Shown here one piece after another: positions 1 through 13,650 of a DNA stretch of 64,000 nt (the stretch's first letter is position 1; each line of letters opens with the position of its first letter). The notes under the pieces are model-generated. The model did not search any database, had not been told where the DNA came from, and was given only the letters and a program-made list of their open reading frames with translations. Position numbers and translations under genes: made by a program. This DNA is from Theobroma cacao. Lineage: Eukaryota; Streptophyta; Magnoliopsida; Malvales; Malvaceae. Where the stretch lies: assembly GCF_000208745.1 (NCBI RefSeq), contig NC_030855.1, forward strand, positions 8,565,200 through 8,629,199. The letters are read 5' to 3'.

Positions 1-1184
1 AAATAAATCCTTTCAACAACCATAATTCCTCACAATATTCAACTAACCGTAGGCTTTAAAACATAGTGTTAAGCTTACCGTTTTCCTTTTCCAGTTTGAG
101 TCCTTCATGTACCCATGGGTTTATTGGCTTACATGTTACCAATTTTTCTGCAATCAAGCTAATCTTTGCTGCCACAAAACATTTCTCTAAGTCACTAACT
201 CATTTTCAAAGACTACTCAAGCAAAAATAAGAATTCTTACTATTCCTTGCTTGAATCACCAAAACCAAGCTTTTTTCTTCCTTTCTCTCTTTCTCTTTCT
301 TCTCCTCCTAGGGTGTAGATGTGCTAGAAATTGGGGTTAAAGGCTACAAATTTAGTGCTCAAGAAGTTTGGAGAAGAAAGGAAAAGAAAACATGGAAAGG
401 AAAGTGAAGAAAACTTGATTTCATGGTGGATAAAGAGAAAATGGCATGGAAGCTTCAAGAATGGCATGGAGCATGGAGGAGAAGAGGAAAAAATCTTGTT
501 GGAGGAGATAAGAACGGTTTTGGGCTGAAAAAAACAGAGTCAAAGCTTTCTTTGGAAGCTTTGACCAAACTTCACGTAAAATTATCGTTTTGCCCTTTTG
601 TTTCTTTCCATTTTAATTTAGTCCTCCCAACACTCATTTAACTCCAACTTCCTTCTATTATCTTCTTCTACACATGTACAAGCAAAGTATGAAGTTTGTA
701 CTCTAACGCAGTGTCTTCGTAATATTTAAAATATTTATTTACTCGCGTTATCTTTACTTAATAAAGACACGCGGCCCCATTAACATCATTTTTTCCCCAA
801 AATTTTCTCATTCTTCTTCTCCCCCACTTAAATTGACCATATACTCCTCTTTCACAAAAAAATTCTGACATTGAATAAAATATTAAAATTTTTAATATTA
901 TTTTATTAATAAAACATTATTTTATTTAAAAAATTTCCTCTTGTCTCATTTTGTCTCGTTGGTACTCAAAATACCTTATTATGCCTCAATTCACTTCTGA
1001 ATCACTTTTTATCTCATAAATTCTTCTCTAACAAAATATTATTATTTTATTATTTTTTCCTCGCGTGCAAAATATTTTATCCTAACTGTTCCTTTCATCT
1101 TTCATCACTTTTAAACATTATAATTAACCTCAATTGGCATCCAATAAGCTTTATTAGTTGTCACATCAAGTACAGCGTATTACA
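1..1184 (-). mobile_element. Partial LTR, minus strand, runs off the left edge
   Basis: The right edge ends in GTATTACA, the reverse complement of the TGTAATACC start seen at 15123, 43670 and 59433. The last ~249 bp match the 5' module of those LTRs. Directly after it the satellite begins in mid-monomer (AAAACCATTTAAAG), so this is an insertion into the array; its TSD cannot be checked because the other end lies outside. Unlike the other copies, the module here is not followed by the TGTGAGACC body but by a different AT-rich, pyrimidine-tract-rich sequence. Short open frames at 331-641 show no family resemblance and are taken as chance. Confidence 0.75.
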
Positions 1185-2389
1185 AAAACCATTTAAAGAG
1201 GGTGACTATAAATTGACTTTTGTTGTCATTGGATGGCATCCGCTTTATGTTTCTCGATGCAAACATCCAATTATGAGGGATTTTGACCAAAAATGAAAAA
1301 GATTTTGATTTAAAATCATTTATAAGATTACAAAACCACTTAAAGCGACTAACAAGGCTTTCGATGGCAGGAATAACTATAAATAGACTTTTCTTCCAAT
1401 AGATGGCATATGTTTCATGTTTGTCAATACAGACATCCAATTATAATTGATTTTAACCAAAAATGAAAAACTTTTGATTTAAAATAATTTATAAGATTAT
1501 AAAACTATTTAAATCGAGTAACAACGCTTTTGAGGGCGTGAGTGACTATAAATGGAATTTTCTTATCAATGGATGACTTTTGCTTCATGTTTCTCATTGC
1601 AAACATCCAATTGTGATCGATGTCAACCAAATACGAAAAAGATTTTGATTTAAATTCATTTATAAGACTATAAAACCATTTAAGCCAAATAACAATGCTT
1701 TCAATCCCATTAGTGACTACAAAAGGACTTTTTTCGTTAAAAAATTGCATTCGCTTCACATTTCTCAATGCAAACATTCAATTATGATCGATTTTAACTA
1801 ATAATGAAAAGTATTTGGATTTAAAATCATTTATAAGAATACAAAACCATTTAAAGCAAGTACCAAGGCTTTCGAAAGTATGAGTAAAATCATTCGCTTC
1901 ACGTTTCCCAAAGTGAAAATCCAATTATGATTGATTGTCGCCAAAAATGAAAAAGATTTTGATTTAAAATCATTTATACGATTATAAAACCATTTAAAGT
2001 GAGTGACAATGCTTTCGATCTTATGAGTGACTATAAAAGTACCTTTCTTATCAATGAATGGCATTGGCTTCAGGTTTCCCAATCCAAACCTCCAATTATG
2101 ATCGATTTTAACCCAAAATGAAATATATTTTGATTAAAAATCATTCATAAGGATATAAAACCATTTAAACCAAGTAACAAGGCTTTTGAAAGCATAAGTG
2201 ACTATAAATGGATTTTTCTTATCAATGGATAGCTTTCGGTTCACGTTTCCTAATGAAAACATCCAATTATGACAAAAAAAAAAGATTTCGATTTAAAATC
2301 ACTTATAGTATTACAAAACCATTTAAAGTGAATAACAATGCTTTTGATCCCATGAGTGACGATAAAAGTACTTTTTTTGTCAATGAATG
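1185..2389 (+). repeat. 171-bp satellite array, segment 1
   Basis: About seven tandem monomers. Each has the landmarks GAGTGACTATAAATGGACTT, GCAAACATCCAATTATGA, GATTTAAAATCATTTATAAG and ACAAGGCTTTCGATGGCAT in the same order. The segment is cut at its right end by the LTR at 2390; the sequence GAATG is duplicated on both sides and the monomer resumes at 7999. Minus-strand open frames here (1180-1440, 1505-1777, 1831-2082) are by-products of the monomer length being divisible by three. Confidence 0.95.
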
Positions 2390-5300
2390 TGTCACGACCC
2401 GGTACTCTCCTCGAGCCCGTGACAACCGCCGCGATGTCTCGATAGACATTCATTACTTGGAATGCCAACCGAAACCCCGCAAGGCTTAAATATCAGTTTT
2501 CTCAGCTCCCCTGCGAGCAACGTTTGTTAATATCATATTTTAAAAGATTATAAGCTATTTCCAAACCAAAACAATAGAAAAAATATTTTTCTTCTCACAG
2601 GGGTATTTTGGTCAATTTTCTCCAAAATTTTTGAAACCATCTAAAAATGGAGTATATGAGTGAAAGATACATATTGCATAACCAAAAATAAGTTTAAATA
2701 TCTAAACATTCATTTAAAGTGAAATGATGGCTATTAGAATAAAATAAAAAATATTATAGAAAATATTCCATTTTCTCATAAAACAATTTTTATAGAGATA
2801 TCCGTAAATAATTTTTGTAGTGTAAAAGCAAAATAAATTCATACATACAATAACACAGATAACTAGAGCATGTAATTTAATTTACAATGATGTGTGGGCC
2901 CCCAAATGACCAAAAGTAATGAAGGCTGCGAACCTACGATTTTTGAGGTTGCAAATCCAACTATAGCCCTCGACAATATTAGTTATCTACAAACTATCCT
3001 GAGCTTGAAATGGGTGGAAAGGAGGGTGATGAGATTATATAATCCCAATGACTAAACAAATATCATCTAAAATATCTAAAGCCGAGTAAATGGAGACGAT
3101 TAAAATAGACCATCATAAAATGGTTCATAACATCAAAACACATTTCAAATCATCTAAGCCAATTACATTTTATCCAAAATATACAACGAGGCTTATGAAT
3201 CTCTTAAAAACTTGGCTCGTGCCAAAACTCATTCTTGGGGATCCCTTGATCAAAGGCATACAATCGAGATCGCCAAGGTTGTTTAAAAAGTCATATACGC
3301 ACAAAACACATTTTTACATTTAAAAGCACAACCGTCCCTTAATGTTGGCTGAATTCACTCTCACGTGGTGGTTTGGCGAGAAGTGAACTCTAAACTTTAC
3401 CCCAAGAGATACCTTACACACCTCTCCAACCAAGGTAAGAATATAACCGGATTCCGTGCCCTTCTAATAGGATGGCCCACAGAACCCGCCACTGTAGTGA
3501 CTAATCAATATCCCACCAATTCAATAAAAATTCAACAGCATGACATGACAATTTTATCATTATCCAGCCTATCAAGGTAAACAACAGTTTATACATTTTC
3601 AACACAAATACCCATCTAGCCATTCATGCCCACATTATCATAAGCCATTCAATACAAAACATAATTTACAATATAGCAAGTAGTCTCCAATTACTCTATT
3701 TTCAAGTCATCATTAAATTTCAAAACAATTTATAAAATCATTTCATTTAAACACATTTTTCATAAAATCACAAAATCAGATAAAAACATACTTTAGATAA
3801 TTAAGACAATAATAAGGTTAATCACAATGTCAAGAGTTCGAATTCTTTTGGAGTACTCTGACTATTGATCTTCGGGTACAACTTCTTTGCCCTTATTAGA
3901 GGAATCACTATTTAAACATAATGCATAATCAAGCAATTTACCACATTAGTGCTAAACCGTTATAAAACTAATCTAGGCTCTATATGAATGCATGAAATGG
4001 AATATGAATTGTTTGGATCATCGTTTAAACATGGTGTTCTACATAAATTCAATTGTATACCTAAATTAAATGGTATTGGCCTAATTCGATCTATCACCCG
4101 ATTAATTGTCCAATTTGTCCAATTTAACTCTAAATAACTCCATTTCTCTCCCAACACTCTAAATCATCAAACTCAAGTCAAGTAACATAAAATTTAGCAA
4201 GATCATCTTCACATTTCTTCTTAGGAATTTTGGTCATGGTGGGTGCATGAACACTATGGTTTTTCCCACTTGATTTTTACACCATAAATCATTAATTCCT
4301 AACCAAATCACTTGAAATAAAATCAAGTCCACCATCAACACACCATAGGGAAGATTCGACCAATGGAGGGTGATGAAAGAAAATGAATTTTTCTTGTTTG
4401 CTTTTCATGCTACACATCACTAACTAACTAAAAACACTAGAATATATTGAAATCTAACCAAATCCAAGTTCAAAACTCCTCCCCCCATGTCCGACCAGAA
4501 AGGTATCCTCATGCAAACTTGATTCTCAACCATGAAAAATGAAAAAGAATGCATAGGAAAGGTAGATCACAAGCTAAAATCAAGAAATCTTACCTTTTGT
4601 CACTTGATTCCTTGAAATCCACCAATTTTCCCTTGAATTTTTGCTCACTAGGATTTGTTCTTTCTTTCTTTCCTCTTTTCCTTGTCTTAGCTGAACATGA
4701 AGAATGAAATAAGAGAAGTGTGTGCTGGTTTTAATGTAAATCATAAAAAAATGAAAGCTTACCACTTGTCACCATTCTATTGGTATATTTTTAAACTTAA
4801 TAATTAAGCTTTCTTTCTCCACCATATAAAATATTTCAATTATTCACCATATAAAATGTTAAGGGATGAAATCTATGAGTATGAGAAATGTTGGGTGCTG
4901 TAAAATTACAATTTTGCCCATGGGTTGGCAAAATGATTATTTTGCTCTTATCCTCAAAAAAACGTCGAAATTAAAATTATTCACTTCTCAAACTCAAATT
5001 ATACTCCAAATGATCAATCTTAGTCAAAAATTTCATCCAACACTGTAAAACCCGACTCTATAAAATCATGTCATGACATACATGCATTGAGTAGCATGTT
5101 ATTACGCTAGGAAAGTTCTAAGAATGGACGCAACCCGATATTGTACCTAACGGTACACTTGAGTTGATTTAACCTCGAACTAGTTCAAATAGGAATTGTA
5201 GGATGAAATTTAATATTTTACAGTCCATGAATGACTAAAAATGATTGTTCGGAGTTCGAGGGTTCATTTGGGGAAAAATTTAAAAAATTGATGTTTAGGG

Positions 5301-7993
5301 GCAAAATTGTCATTTTGCCACCTAAGATAATAATTTGATCATGGAGTGAAATTTTTGATCAAGATTTACTATTTGGAGTATAATTTAATGATAGGAAGTG
5401 AAAATTTTCAATTCCGGCAATTTTTTAAACATAAGGGCTAAACGATAATTTTGTTGCCCCGAGGTAAAAACCGTAATTTTCACCACCCAAAACTTGTCAA
5501 AATTATAGGATTTATTTATTTTTGGTATGAATAACTATGGTATTTCAAGTGGTGAAAAATAGAAGTTTAATGGATGAAATTTTAAAAATGGGCCAATGGG
5601 AAAGTGACACATGGCACTTTTTAATGTTTTAATATTATTTTAATGAAAAGTCAGCTCATTTAAACCCCATATTAAGTGATGGCCGACCATAAGGAGAGAA
5701 CAAGAGAGAAAATAGAGAGGAAAGGAAGAAAAGAGAAAAACCAAAGGAAAACTAGAAAATTCAAAGGGGAATTCGTGTTTTTCGACCGTTTATGAGTCTA
5801 ACGGTAAGATTTTTTGACTTTAGCTTGATTTCTACCTTTCTTATGCCTTTGTTTCCATTTAGCATGCTTGAGGAGAAAGATCAAAAAGTGATATCAAGGG
5901 CTGGACGAAATTCAAGGGGGAGGAATTTGAAATTTTTATGTTTTGATTTTTAATTAAATTGATAGTTTTAGTTAGTTAAATGTGTATAGAAATCAAATTG
6001 GGCAAGAAAGCATGAAATTTTCACAATACCCACCCTTGGCTGAATGTTCAATGATGGAAAATGATGTACAATGATGATGAACTGATTTTTATTCTAAGAG
6101 AAATGAAGAGAAAATGATGAAAAATGGTTAAATGTGATAGAAAAACAAAGTGGAAGATTTACCAAATTAATGTCCCATGTTTCGCTGAATTTTCCAAGGA
6201 GGAAAGTGAGCTGATTTTGGTGATTTTAGTGAGTTATTGGCTGATATTTAGTGGTTGGAAATGTTGGAGAGAAAATGGGATAATTTAGAGCTAAAATGGA
6301 GCGCGTTAGCAATTTATCGGGTAAAGTGTCAAAAATAGGTTAATACCGCGTTTAAGCCGTTTTAGGCTATTGCATTTCATACCATGCATTAGTATAGGAT
6401 TTAAGTCAATTATATAGTGATTTAGCATCAATGTGGTGAATTGTGTAATATTTGCAATGTGTCTAAAATATAGAGCCTTCTGGTAAAGGCAAGGAAGTCG
6501 TAGCCGACGAACAGTGATCGAGGCACCTAGAAAGCATTTAATTTGTACAAACGGTGAGTAAACCTATTATTATTTTTAAATGCTCTTCATGGATTTTATG
6601 GAATGAAAATGAGATTAAAATGGGATTTTTTATGTTTTAGAAATAAATGTGATAAATAAAAATATATTGTGTTGATTATGAAATTGAGTAATTGGAGGCT
6701 GCCAATTATTTTGAAATATATATTTTCCTATGAATGGCTTATGATATATGAGTATATGTGGCTATATGTTATAATTGCATTGGGAATTTATGTAAGTTGT
6801 CTTTTACTATGCAGGCTGGGTAAATAAATAAAAGCCACGTTATACTGTCGAAATTTTATTAAAATTGGTGGGTTTAGTCATTGCAGTGACGGGTTTCCGT
6901 GGACTGCCTATTAAAGGGGCACAGTAAACCCGGTTATATAGTTACTTCGGTAGTAGAGGCGAGGAGGGTAACTCCCGAGGTAATATTACAGCTCATTTCA
7001 TGTCTAAATATCTTAACAACCTTGACGGACTCGGTTAGATGCCTCGGCCAAGGTATCCCCGAGAATTAGTTTTCACTTGAGCCTTGTTTTTAATAAAAGT
7101 CAAAAGCCTTAACAATTGTTTTGGTAAATTACAAATATTTTATTGTTTAAGAAATAAATTGAAAACCTTATGAAATGATTTGTAATTTGTTGTTTAAACT
7201 TGCCTCCATGTTACTCACCTTTAGATATTTATGATAATGTCTGTTTACTCATTGGGATTGCGAAATCTCACCCACATCCTTTCCAAATATTTCAAGCCTG
7301 TGGGATCTTGTAGATACCGATTTTGTCGAGGATTCCTGTTGACCCCTCTATCTCACAGATAGTAGGTTACTATCACCAACGTTTGGTGTATTTACGGGCC
7401 ACTTGTCATTGTAATTATTATTGTATATTATAACTTTGTAAATTATTGTATGTATCAATTTATTTTACTTCTAAGTTACAAAAGATTACTTACACGTGTT
7501 TCTATAAATATTGTTTTATATAAAAATGTTATATTTTTGTCTTTGATTTATTTGAGCCGAAAACGACTGGAAATTGCTTAAAATTGATATGTAAGCCTTA
7601 CGGGGTTCTGGTTGGTATTCCGGGTAATGAGTATCAATCGGGACGTCACGGCGGTTGTCATGGGCCCGAGGGAGGTTTCAGGTCGTGACAAACACTCACA
7701 TTTTAACCTCGAGTGAAAAAATAACCATTTTACCCCTAGATCATGAAAATTTCATTTTGAGTCCAAATCGATTCTCAAACTCCGAATCACCATATTAAAT
7801 CATTTTGGGAATTTAAAATTCTAAATTTCATCTTAAAATCTTTATTTGGTCTAGTTCGAGGCTTAATTCCACTTAATTGTACCTTTTAGTACACTACCGT
7901 CTTTTGACGAGTTTTCAGAACTTTCCAAGTATGCAAGCATATTGTCAATCACATGAATGATATGGCAAGTATATTATAAGGTCGGGCTTGACA
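2390..7993 (-). mobile_element. Solo LTR, group A, minus strand, carrying a nested LTR
   Basis: The element starts TGTCACGACCCGG and ends GGTCGGGCTTGACA on the plus strand, the reverse complement of the group A termini. It is flanked by the 5-bp duplication GAATG (2385-2389 and 7994-7998) and sits inside a satellite monomer that reads through once it is removed. Subtracting the nested copy (5044-7690 plus its duplication) leaves about 2952 bp. No internal domain, primer site or second LTR is present, so it is a solo LTR left by LTR-LTR recombination. Open frames inside match no known protein. Confidence 0.92.
5044..7690 (+). mobile_element. Solo LTR, group A, plus strand, nested
   Basis: The 2647-bp LTR runs from TGTAAAACCCGACTC to CAGGTCGTGACA. 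Its TSD AACAC is at 5039-5043 and 7691-7695. The empty site is recognisable in the related LTR near 57165 (CATCAAACACTCACG). It lies in opposite orientation to its host LTR of the same group, making a long inverted repeat with the flank 2390-5043. Confidence 0.93.
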
Positions 7994-10900
7994 GAATGGT
8001 ATTCGCTTCAGGGTTCCCAATCCAAACCTCCAATTATGATCGTTTTTAACCTAAAATGAAATATATTTTGATTTAAAATCATTCATAAGAATATAAAACC
8101 ATTTAAACTGAGTAACAACGCTTTCGAAAGCATAAGGGACTATAAATGGACTTTTCTTGTCAATGGATGGCTTTCAGTTCATGTTTCTTGATGAAAACAT
8201 CCAATTATAATCCATTTTAATAAAAAACAAAAAAATTCAATTTAAAATCATTTATAATATTATAAAACCAATTAAAACAAGTAACAAGGCTTACATGGCA
8301 TGAGTGATTATAAATGGACTTTTCTTCTCAGTGGAAGTTATCCCTTCATGTTTCCTGATGCAAACATCCAATTATAATTGATTTTAACCAAAAACGAAAA
8401 ATATGTTGATTTAAAATCATTGATAAGATTATTAAACCATTTAATGCAAGTAACAAGGCTTTTGAAGGCATGAGTGATTATAAAATGGACTTTTCTTGTC
8501 AAGGGATGGCATCCACTTCAAGTTTCGCGATGCAAACATCCAATTGTGATTGATTTTAACCCAAAATTAAAAATATTTTGATTCAAAATTATTCATAGGA
8601 TTATAAAACCATTTAATACGAGTAATAAGGCTTTCGAAGGCATAAGTGACTATAAATGGACTTTTCTTGTCAATGGATAGGTTCTGCTTCATGTTTCCTG
8701 ATGAAAACATCCAATTATGATATGTTTTAATCAGAAATGAAAAATATTTTGATTTAAAATCATTTATAAGATTATTAAACCACTTAAAGCAACTAACAAG
8801 ACTTTTAAAGGCATGAGTGACTATAAATGGACTTTTCTTGTCAATGGATTGTGTTTGCTCAATGTTTCTCAATGCAAACATCCAATTATGATTGACTTTA
8901 GCTAGAAATGAAAAACATTTCAATTTAAAATCATTTATAGGATTATAAAACAATTTAAAGAGAGTAATGAGGCTTTCGATGGCATGAGTGACTACAAATG
9001 GACTTTGCTTGTCAATGGATGGTGTCAACTTCACATTTCCCAAAGTGAAATCCAAGTATGATTGATTTTAACGAAAAACAAAAAAGATTTTGATTGAAAA
9101 TCATTTATAAGATTATAAAACCAATTAAAGTGAGCAACAAGACTTTCGAAGGCATGAATCACTATAATTGGAATTTCTTCTCAAAAGATGGCATCGCTAC
9201 ACATTTTTAGATGGAGAAATCCAATGATGATCGATTTTAACCAAAAATGAAAAATATTTTGATTGAAAATCATGGATAAGATTATAAAACCATTAAATGC
9301 AAGTAACAAGGCTTTTGAATGCATGAGTGACTATAAATGGACTTTTCTTGCTAATGGGTGGCTTCTGTTTCATGTTTCCCTATGCAAACATCCAATTATG
9401 ATCTGTTTTACCAGAAATGAAAAACAATTGGATTTAAAATCATTTATAAGATTATTAAACCACTTAAGGTGACTAACAAGGCTTTTGAAGGTATGAGTGA
9501 CTATAAATGGACTTTTCTTGTCAATGAATTGCATTCGTTTCATGTCTCTCAATGTAAACATCCAATTATGATTTATTGTAACTAGAAATGAAAAACATTT
9601 TGATTTAAAATCATTTATAAGATTATAAAACCATTTGAAGAGAGTAACAAAGCTTTCGATGGCATGAGTGACTATAAATAGACATTGCTTGTCAATGTCT
9701 GGGATCTGCTTCTTGTTTCCCAAAATGAAAATCCAGTTATGATTGATTTTAACAAAAAAAAAAAGATTTTGATTGAAAATCATTTATAAGATTATAAAAT
9801 CATTTAAAGCGAGCAATAAGACTTTCGATGGCATAAACGACTATAATTGTCAATTTCTTTTCAATAAATGGCATGCGCTTCACGTTTTCCAATGCAAAAA
9901 TCCAATGATCAATTTGAACAAAAAATGAAGAATATTTTGATTTAAAATCATTGATTAGATTATAAAACCATTTAATGCGAGTAACAAGGTTTCAAAGGCT
10001 TGAGTGACTATAAATGGACTTTTCTTGTCAATGGATGGCTATCGCTTCATGTTTCCCAATGCAACCATCCAATTATAATCTGTTTTAACTAAAAATGAAA
10101 ACATTCCGATTTAAAATCATTTATAAGATTATTAAACCACTTAAAGAGACTAACAAGGCTTTCAAAGGCATAAGTGACTATAAATGGACTTTTCTTATTA
10201 ATAGATTCCATTCGCTTCTTGTTTCCTAATGTAAACATTGAATTATGAATGATTTTAACCAAAACTGAAAAAGAATTTGGTTTAAAATCATTTATAAGAT
10301 TATCAATCATTTAAAGAAAGCAACAAGGCTTTCGATGGTATGAGTGACTATAAATGGACTGTTCTTCTCAATAGATGGCTTCCACTTCATGTTTCCCGAA
10401 GCAAAAATCCAATTGTGATTATTTTAACCAAAAACGAAAAAGATTTTGATTGAACATCATTTATAAGATTATAAAACCATTTAAAGCAAGCAACAAGAAT
10501 TTTGATGGCATGAGTGACTATAATTGGAATTTTATGCTCAATGGATAGCGTGTGCTTCATGTTTTTTAATGCAAAAATCCAATGATGATTGATTTTAAGC
10601 ATGAACAAAAAATATTTGGATTTAAAAACATTGATAAGATTATAAAAGCATTCAAAGCGACTAACAAAGATTTCAATTTCATGAATCACTATAAAATGGA
10701 CTTTTCTTCTCAATAGATGGCATCTGCTTCACTTTCCCCAATGCAAACATCCTATTATGAATGATTTTAATGAAAAATTAAAAATATTTTGATTTAAAAT
10801 TATTTATAAGATTATAAAAATACTTAAATGAGTAACAAAGCTTTCAAAGGCATGAGTGACTATAAGTGGACTTTTCTTATCAATGGATGTCTTTGCTTCA

Positions 10901-12424
10901 CATTTCTCAATACAAACATCCAATTATGATCTATTTTAATAAAAAATGAAAAAAATTTAAATTGAAAATCATTTATAACATTATAAAACCACTTAGAGCG
11001 AGCAACAAGGTGTTTGAAGGCATGAGTACTATAAATGCACTTTTCTTCTTAGTGAATGGCATTCACTTCATGATTCCCAATGAAAACATCCAATTCTGAT
11101 TGATTTTAACAAGAAATGAAAAATATTTTGATTTAAAATCATTTATAAGATTATAAAACCATTTAAAGCCAATAACAAGGCTCACGATGGCATAAGTGAC
11201 TATAAATAGACTTTTTTTATCAATGGATGGTATCTACTTCACATTTCTCAGTGCAAACATCAAATTATGAGGAATTTTAGCCAAAAACAAAAAAGATTTC
11301 GATTTAAAATCAATACAAGATTATAAAACCATTTAAAGAGAGTAACAAGGCTGTCGATGTCATGAGTGACTCGAAGTGGACGTTTCTTGTTAATGGATGG
11401 CTTTTGCTTCATGTTTCTTTATGCAAACATCTAATTATGATCAATTTTAACTAAAAAGAAAAAATATTTTGATTTAAAATCATTTATAGTATTATAAAAT
11501 CATTTAAAGCAAGTAACAAGGCTTCAATGGCATGAGTGATTATAAATAGACTTTTCTTTTCAATGTAAGGCATTCCTCCATGTTTCCTAATGTAAACATC
11601 CAATTATGATCGATTTTCACCAAAAAAATATATTTTGATTTAAAATCATTGATAAGATTATAAAACCATTTAATGCGAGTAACAAGGCTTTCAAAGGCAT
11701 GAGTGACTATAAATAGACTTTTCTTGTCAAGGGATGGCTTTCGCTTCTCGTTTATTGATGCAAGCATCCAATTATGATTGATTTTAATCAAAAACAAAAA
11801 TATTTTGATTTCAAATCATCGATAAGATTATAAAACAATTTAATGCAAGTAACAAGGCTTTTAAAGGCATTAGTGACTATAAATGGGCTTTTTTTGTTAA
11901 TGGATGGCTTCAACTTCATGTTTCCCTATTAAAACATCCAATTATGATATGTTTTAACCAGAAATGAAAAATATTTTGATTTAAAATCATTTATAAGATT
12001 ATTAAACCACTTAAAGCAACTAACAAGGCTTTTGAAGGTATGAGTGACTATAAATAGACTTTTCTTGTCAATGGATGTCTTTGCTTCATGTTTCCTAATG
12101 CAAACATCCAATTATGATCTGGTTTAACCAAAAATGAAAAACAAATTCAATTTAAAATCATTTATAAGGTTATAATATCACTTTAAGCAAGAAACAAGGC
12201 GTTCAAAGGCTTGAGTGACTATAAATGGACTTTTCTTGTCAATGAATGAAATTCGCTTCATGATTCCCAATGTAAACATCCAATTATGATCAATTTTAAC
12301 AAGAAATGAAAAAGATTTGATTTAAAATCATTTATAAGATTATAAAACCATTTGAAACAAGTAATAAGGCTTACGATGGCATTAGTGAGTATAAATGGAC
12401 TTTTCTTGTTAATAGATGACATCC
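7994..12424 (+). repeat. 171-bp satellite array, segment 2
   Basis: This is the longest uninterrupted stretch, about 26 monomers head to tail. Successive GAGTGACTA marks at 8815 and 8986 give a period of 171 bp. Monomers diverge by substitutions and a few short deletions, and part of the segment shows a four-monomer higher-order period. It ends where an LTR is inserted; the duplication CATCC is at 12420-12424 and again at 17438-17442, where the same monomer resumes. Confidence 0.96.
8650..10700 (+). repeat. Four-monomer higher-order repeat (~680 bp), three copies
   Basis: Variant-specific marks recur every fourth monomer. ATTATTAAACCAC occurs at 8771, 9451 and 10128 (spacings 680 and 677). 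ACTATAATTG occurs at 9161, 9840 and 10517 (spacings 679 and 677). GATTGAAAATCAT- or GATTGAACATCAT-like variants precede the second mark each time. The monomer after it shares AAATCCAATGATGAT (shortened to AAATCCAATGATC in the middle copy). A related pair of variants is seen near 17600-17830. Confidence 0.8.
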
Positions 12425-12816
12425 TGTTGTGAGACCCCAACCTCTATAGGTTTGTAACTAAGCATAGATGTAATAATACGAGCTAGGGGTAGTTTCGTCA
12501 TTTTCTCTAATAAGCTCATAAGAGAAAGTTTTATGATATTTTAAGGTCTAAATAGATATAAGACTGCATAAATGATGTGTATTGATGAAAACACGAAGAA
12601 AACTAGAAGTTTCAACAATTTTCATAATAGGGGCAAAATGGTCATTATTCACCTCGAGTTAAAATTTTAAGTTTTTATGAACCTGAGTATGTTTAGACCA
12701 TTATAGACCTTGTCCCAGTGTTAAAAGAGCAAAAAGATTACATAAAAGATTGGAGGAGAATAAGTTAATTGGTGGAGGGGCATTTTCGTAATTTTAAGGG
12801 AATATATAAGATTGGC

Positions 12817-12824
12817 TATAAATA
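12817..12824 (+). promoter_or_regulatory. Putative LTR TATA box
   Basis: TATAAATA in the context GGCTATAAATATCTT, followed within ~50 bp by a pyrimidine-rich leader. The same CTATAAATATCTTC block is conserved at 34010 and 40168 and, inverted, near 38184 in other group B LTRs. This suggests the core promoter of the family. Promoter activity is inferred. Confidence 0.6.
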
Positions 12825-13650
12825 TCTTGAATTTCCAGCAGCTTCTAGAGATTTTCTAGTAGCTTGTCTTCTTCTTCTTCTTCTCGTCTCTCACGTTTCT
12901 TCAAAACTCCATGAAAGCTTGATATGGAGCTTGCATAATTTTCTCTCTCTAGTTCTAGTTTTCATACCTTTGAACCCTTTTGATTAGAACTCTAGTATTC
13001 TTTCACTCTCTCACTTCAAAACCCTTGATAAAGCTTATTTTCAGACTTTCTCTCACTAGTTGGGCATTCTAGAGAGAGAAAAAAAGAATTACCCAATTTA
13101 TTTGTAATCTATTGGAAGATAATTCAACTACAAAGGAACCCTAGGGTGAGTGATGAACCAAGCTTGATTTTTAGCTGTGAATAATGACTAGTAATTTAGA
13201 TTAAGAGCCGTTTTATTGTTGAGTATGTTCATTACTTTTTTTTAGTGATTAAGATAGTGAACATAGATAGCCATTTAATGTGGCAATTGAAAGCTAGCTA
13301 AGAGATAGCTTTTAGGGTTCATAGTGTGTGAATTGACCTATTGTTTATGCTAATGTGATCCTAGGTTCTAATGAAGTCCCATCCTTCCATTTGGATCATT
13401 CGGGGAATTAGAGTCAACTAAAGGCTCAATAATAAATCGATGAGTGGACTGCTTTCAAAACTTGTTTTGGGAATATAATGTATTTGCCAAACGTTTGAAT
13501 GAATTATCAAGCTTTTCATGAAAACAAGTGCCTTGAGAACAAGCTTTTGATAGATTGTATCCATGTTGTGACATGTGACTATTATTGATTTATGCACTAT
13601 CACATTGTGTTAATATATATGTATGTGAATACATTGTTGTGTAATGACAT

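Noticed and set aside
331..641. Overlapping Lys/Glu-rich short frames
   Set aside because: Low complexity from a purine-rich LTR leader; no match to any family I recognise.
1185..2389. Tandem units as a CRISPR array
   Set aside because: Units are contiguous 171-bp satellite monomers without unique spacers, in a plant genome.
8567..9055. 162-codon minus-strand open frame as a gene
   Set aside because: It is periodic with the 171-bp satellite, has no independent start context or domain, and is broken in most neighbouring monomers.
12769..12987. 72-codon frame with a hydrophobic stretch after the TATA region
   Set aside because: Its ATG lies upstream of the TATA box and the leucines come from a (CTT)n leader; a signal-peptide look-alike.
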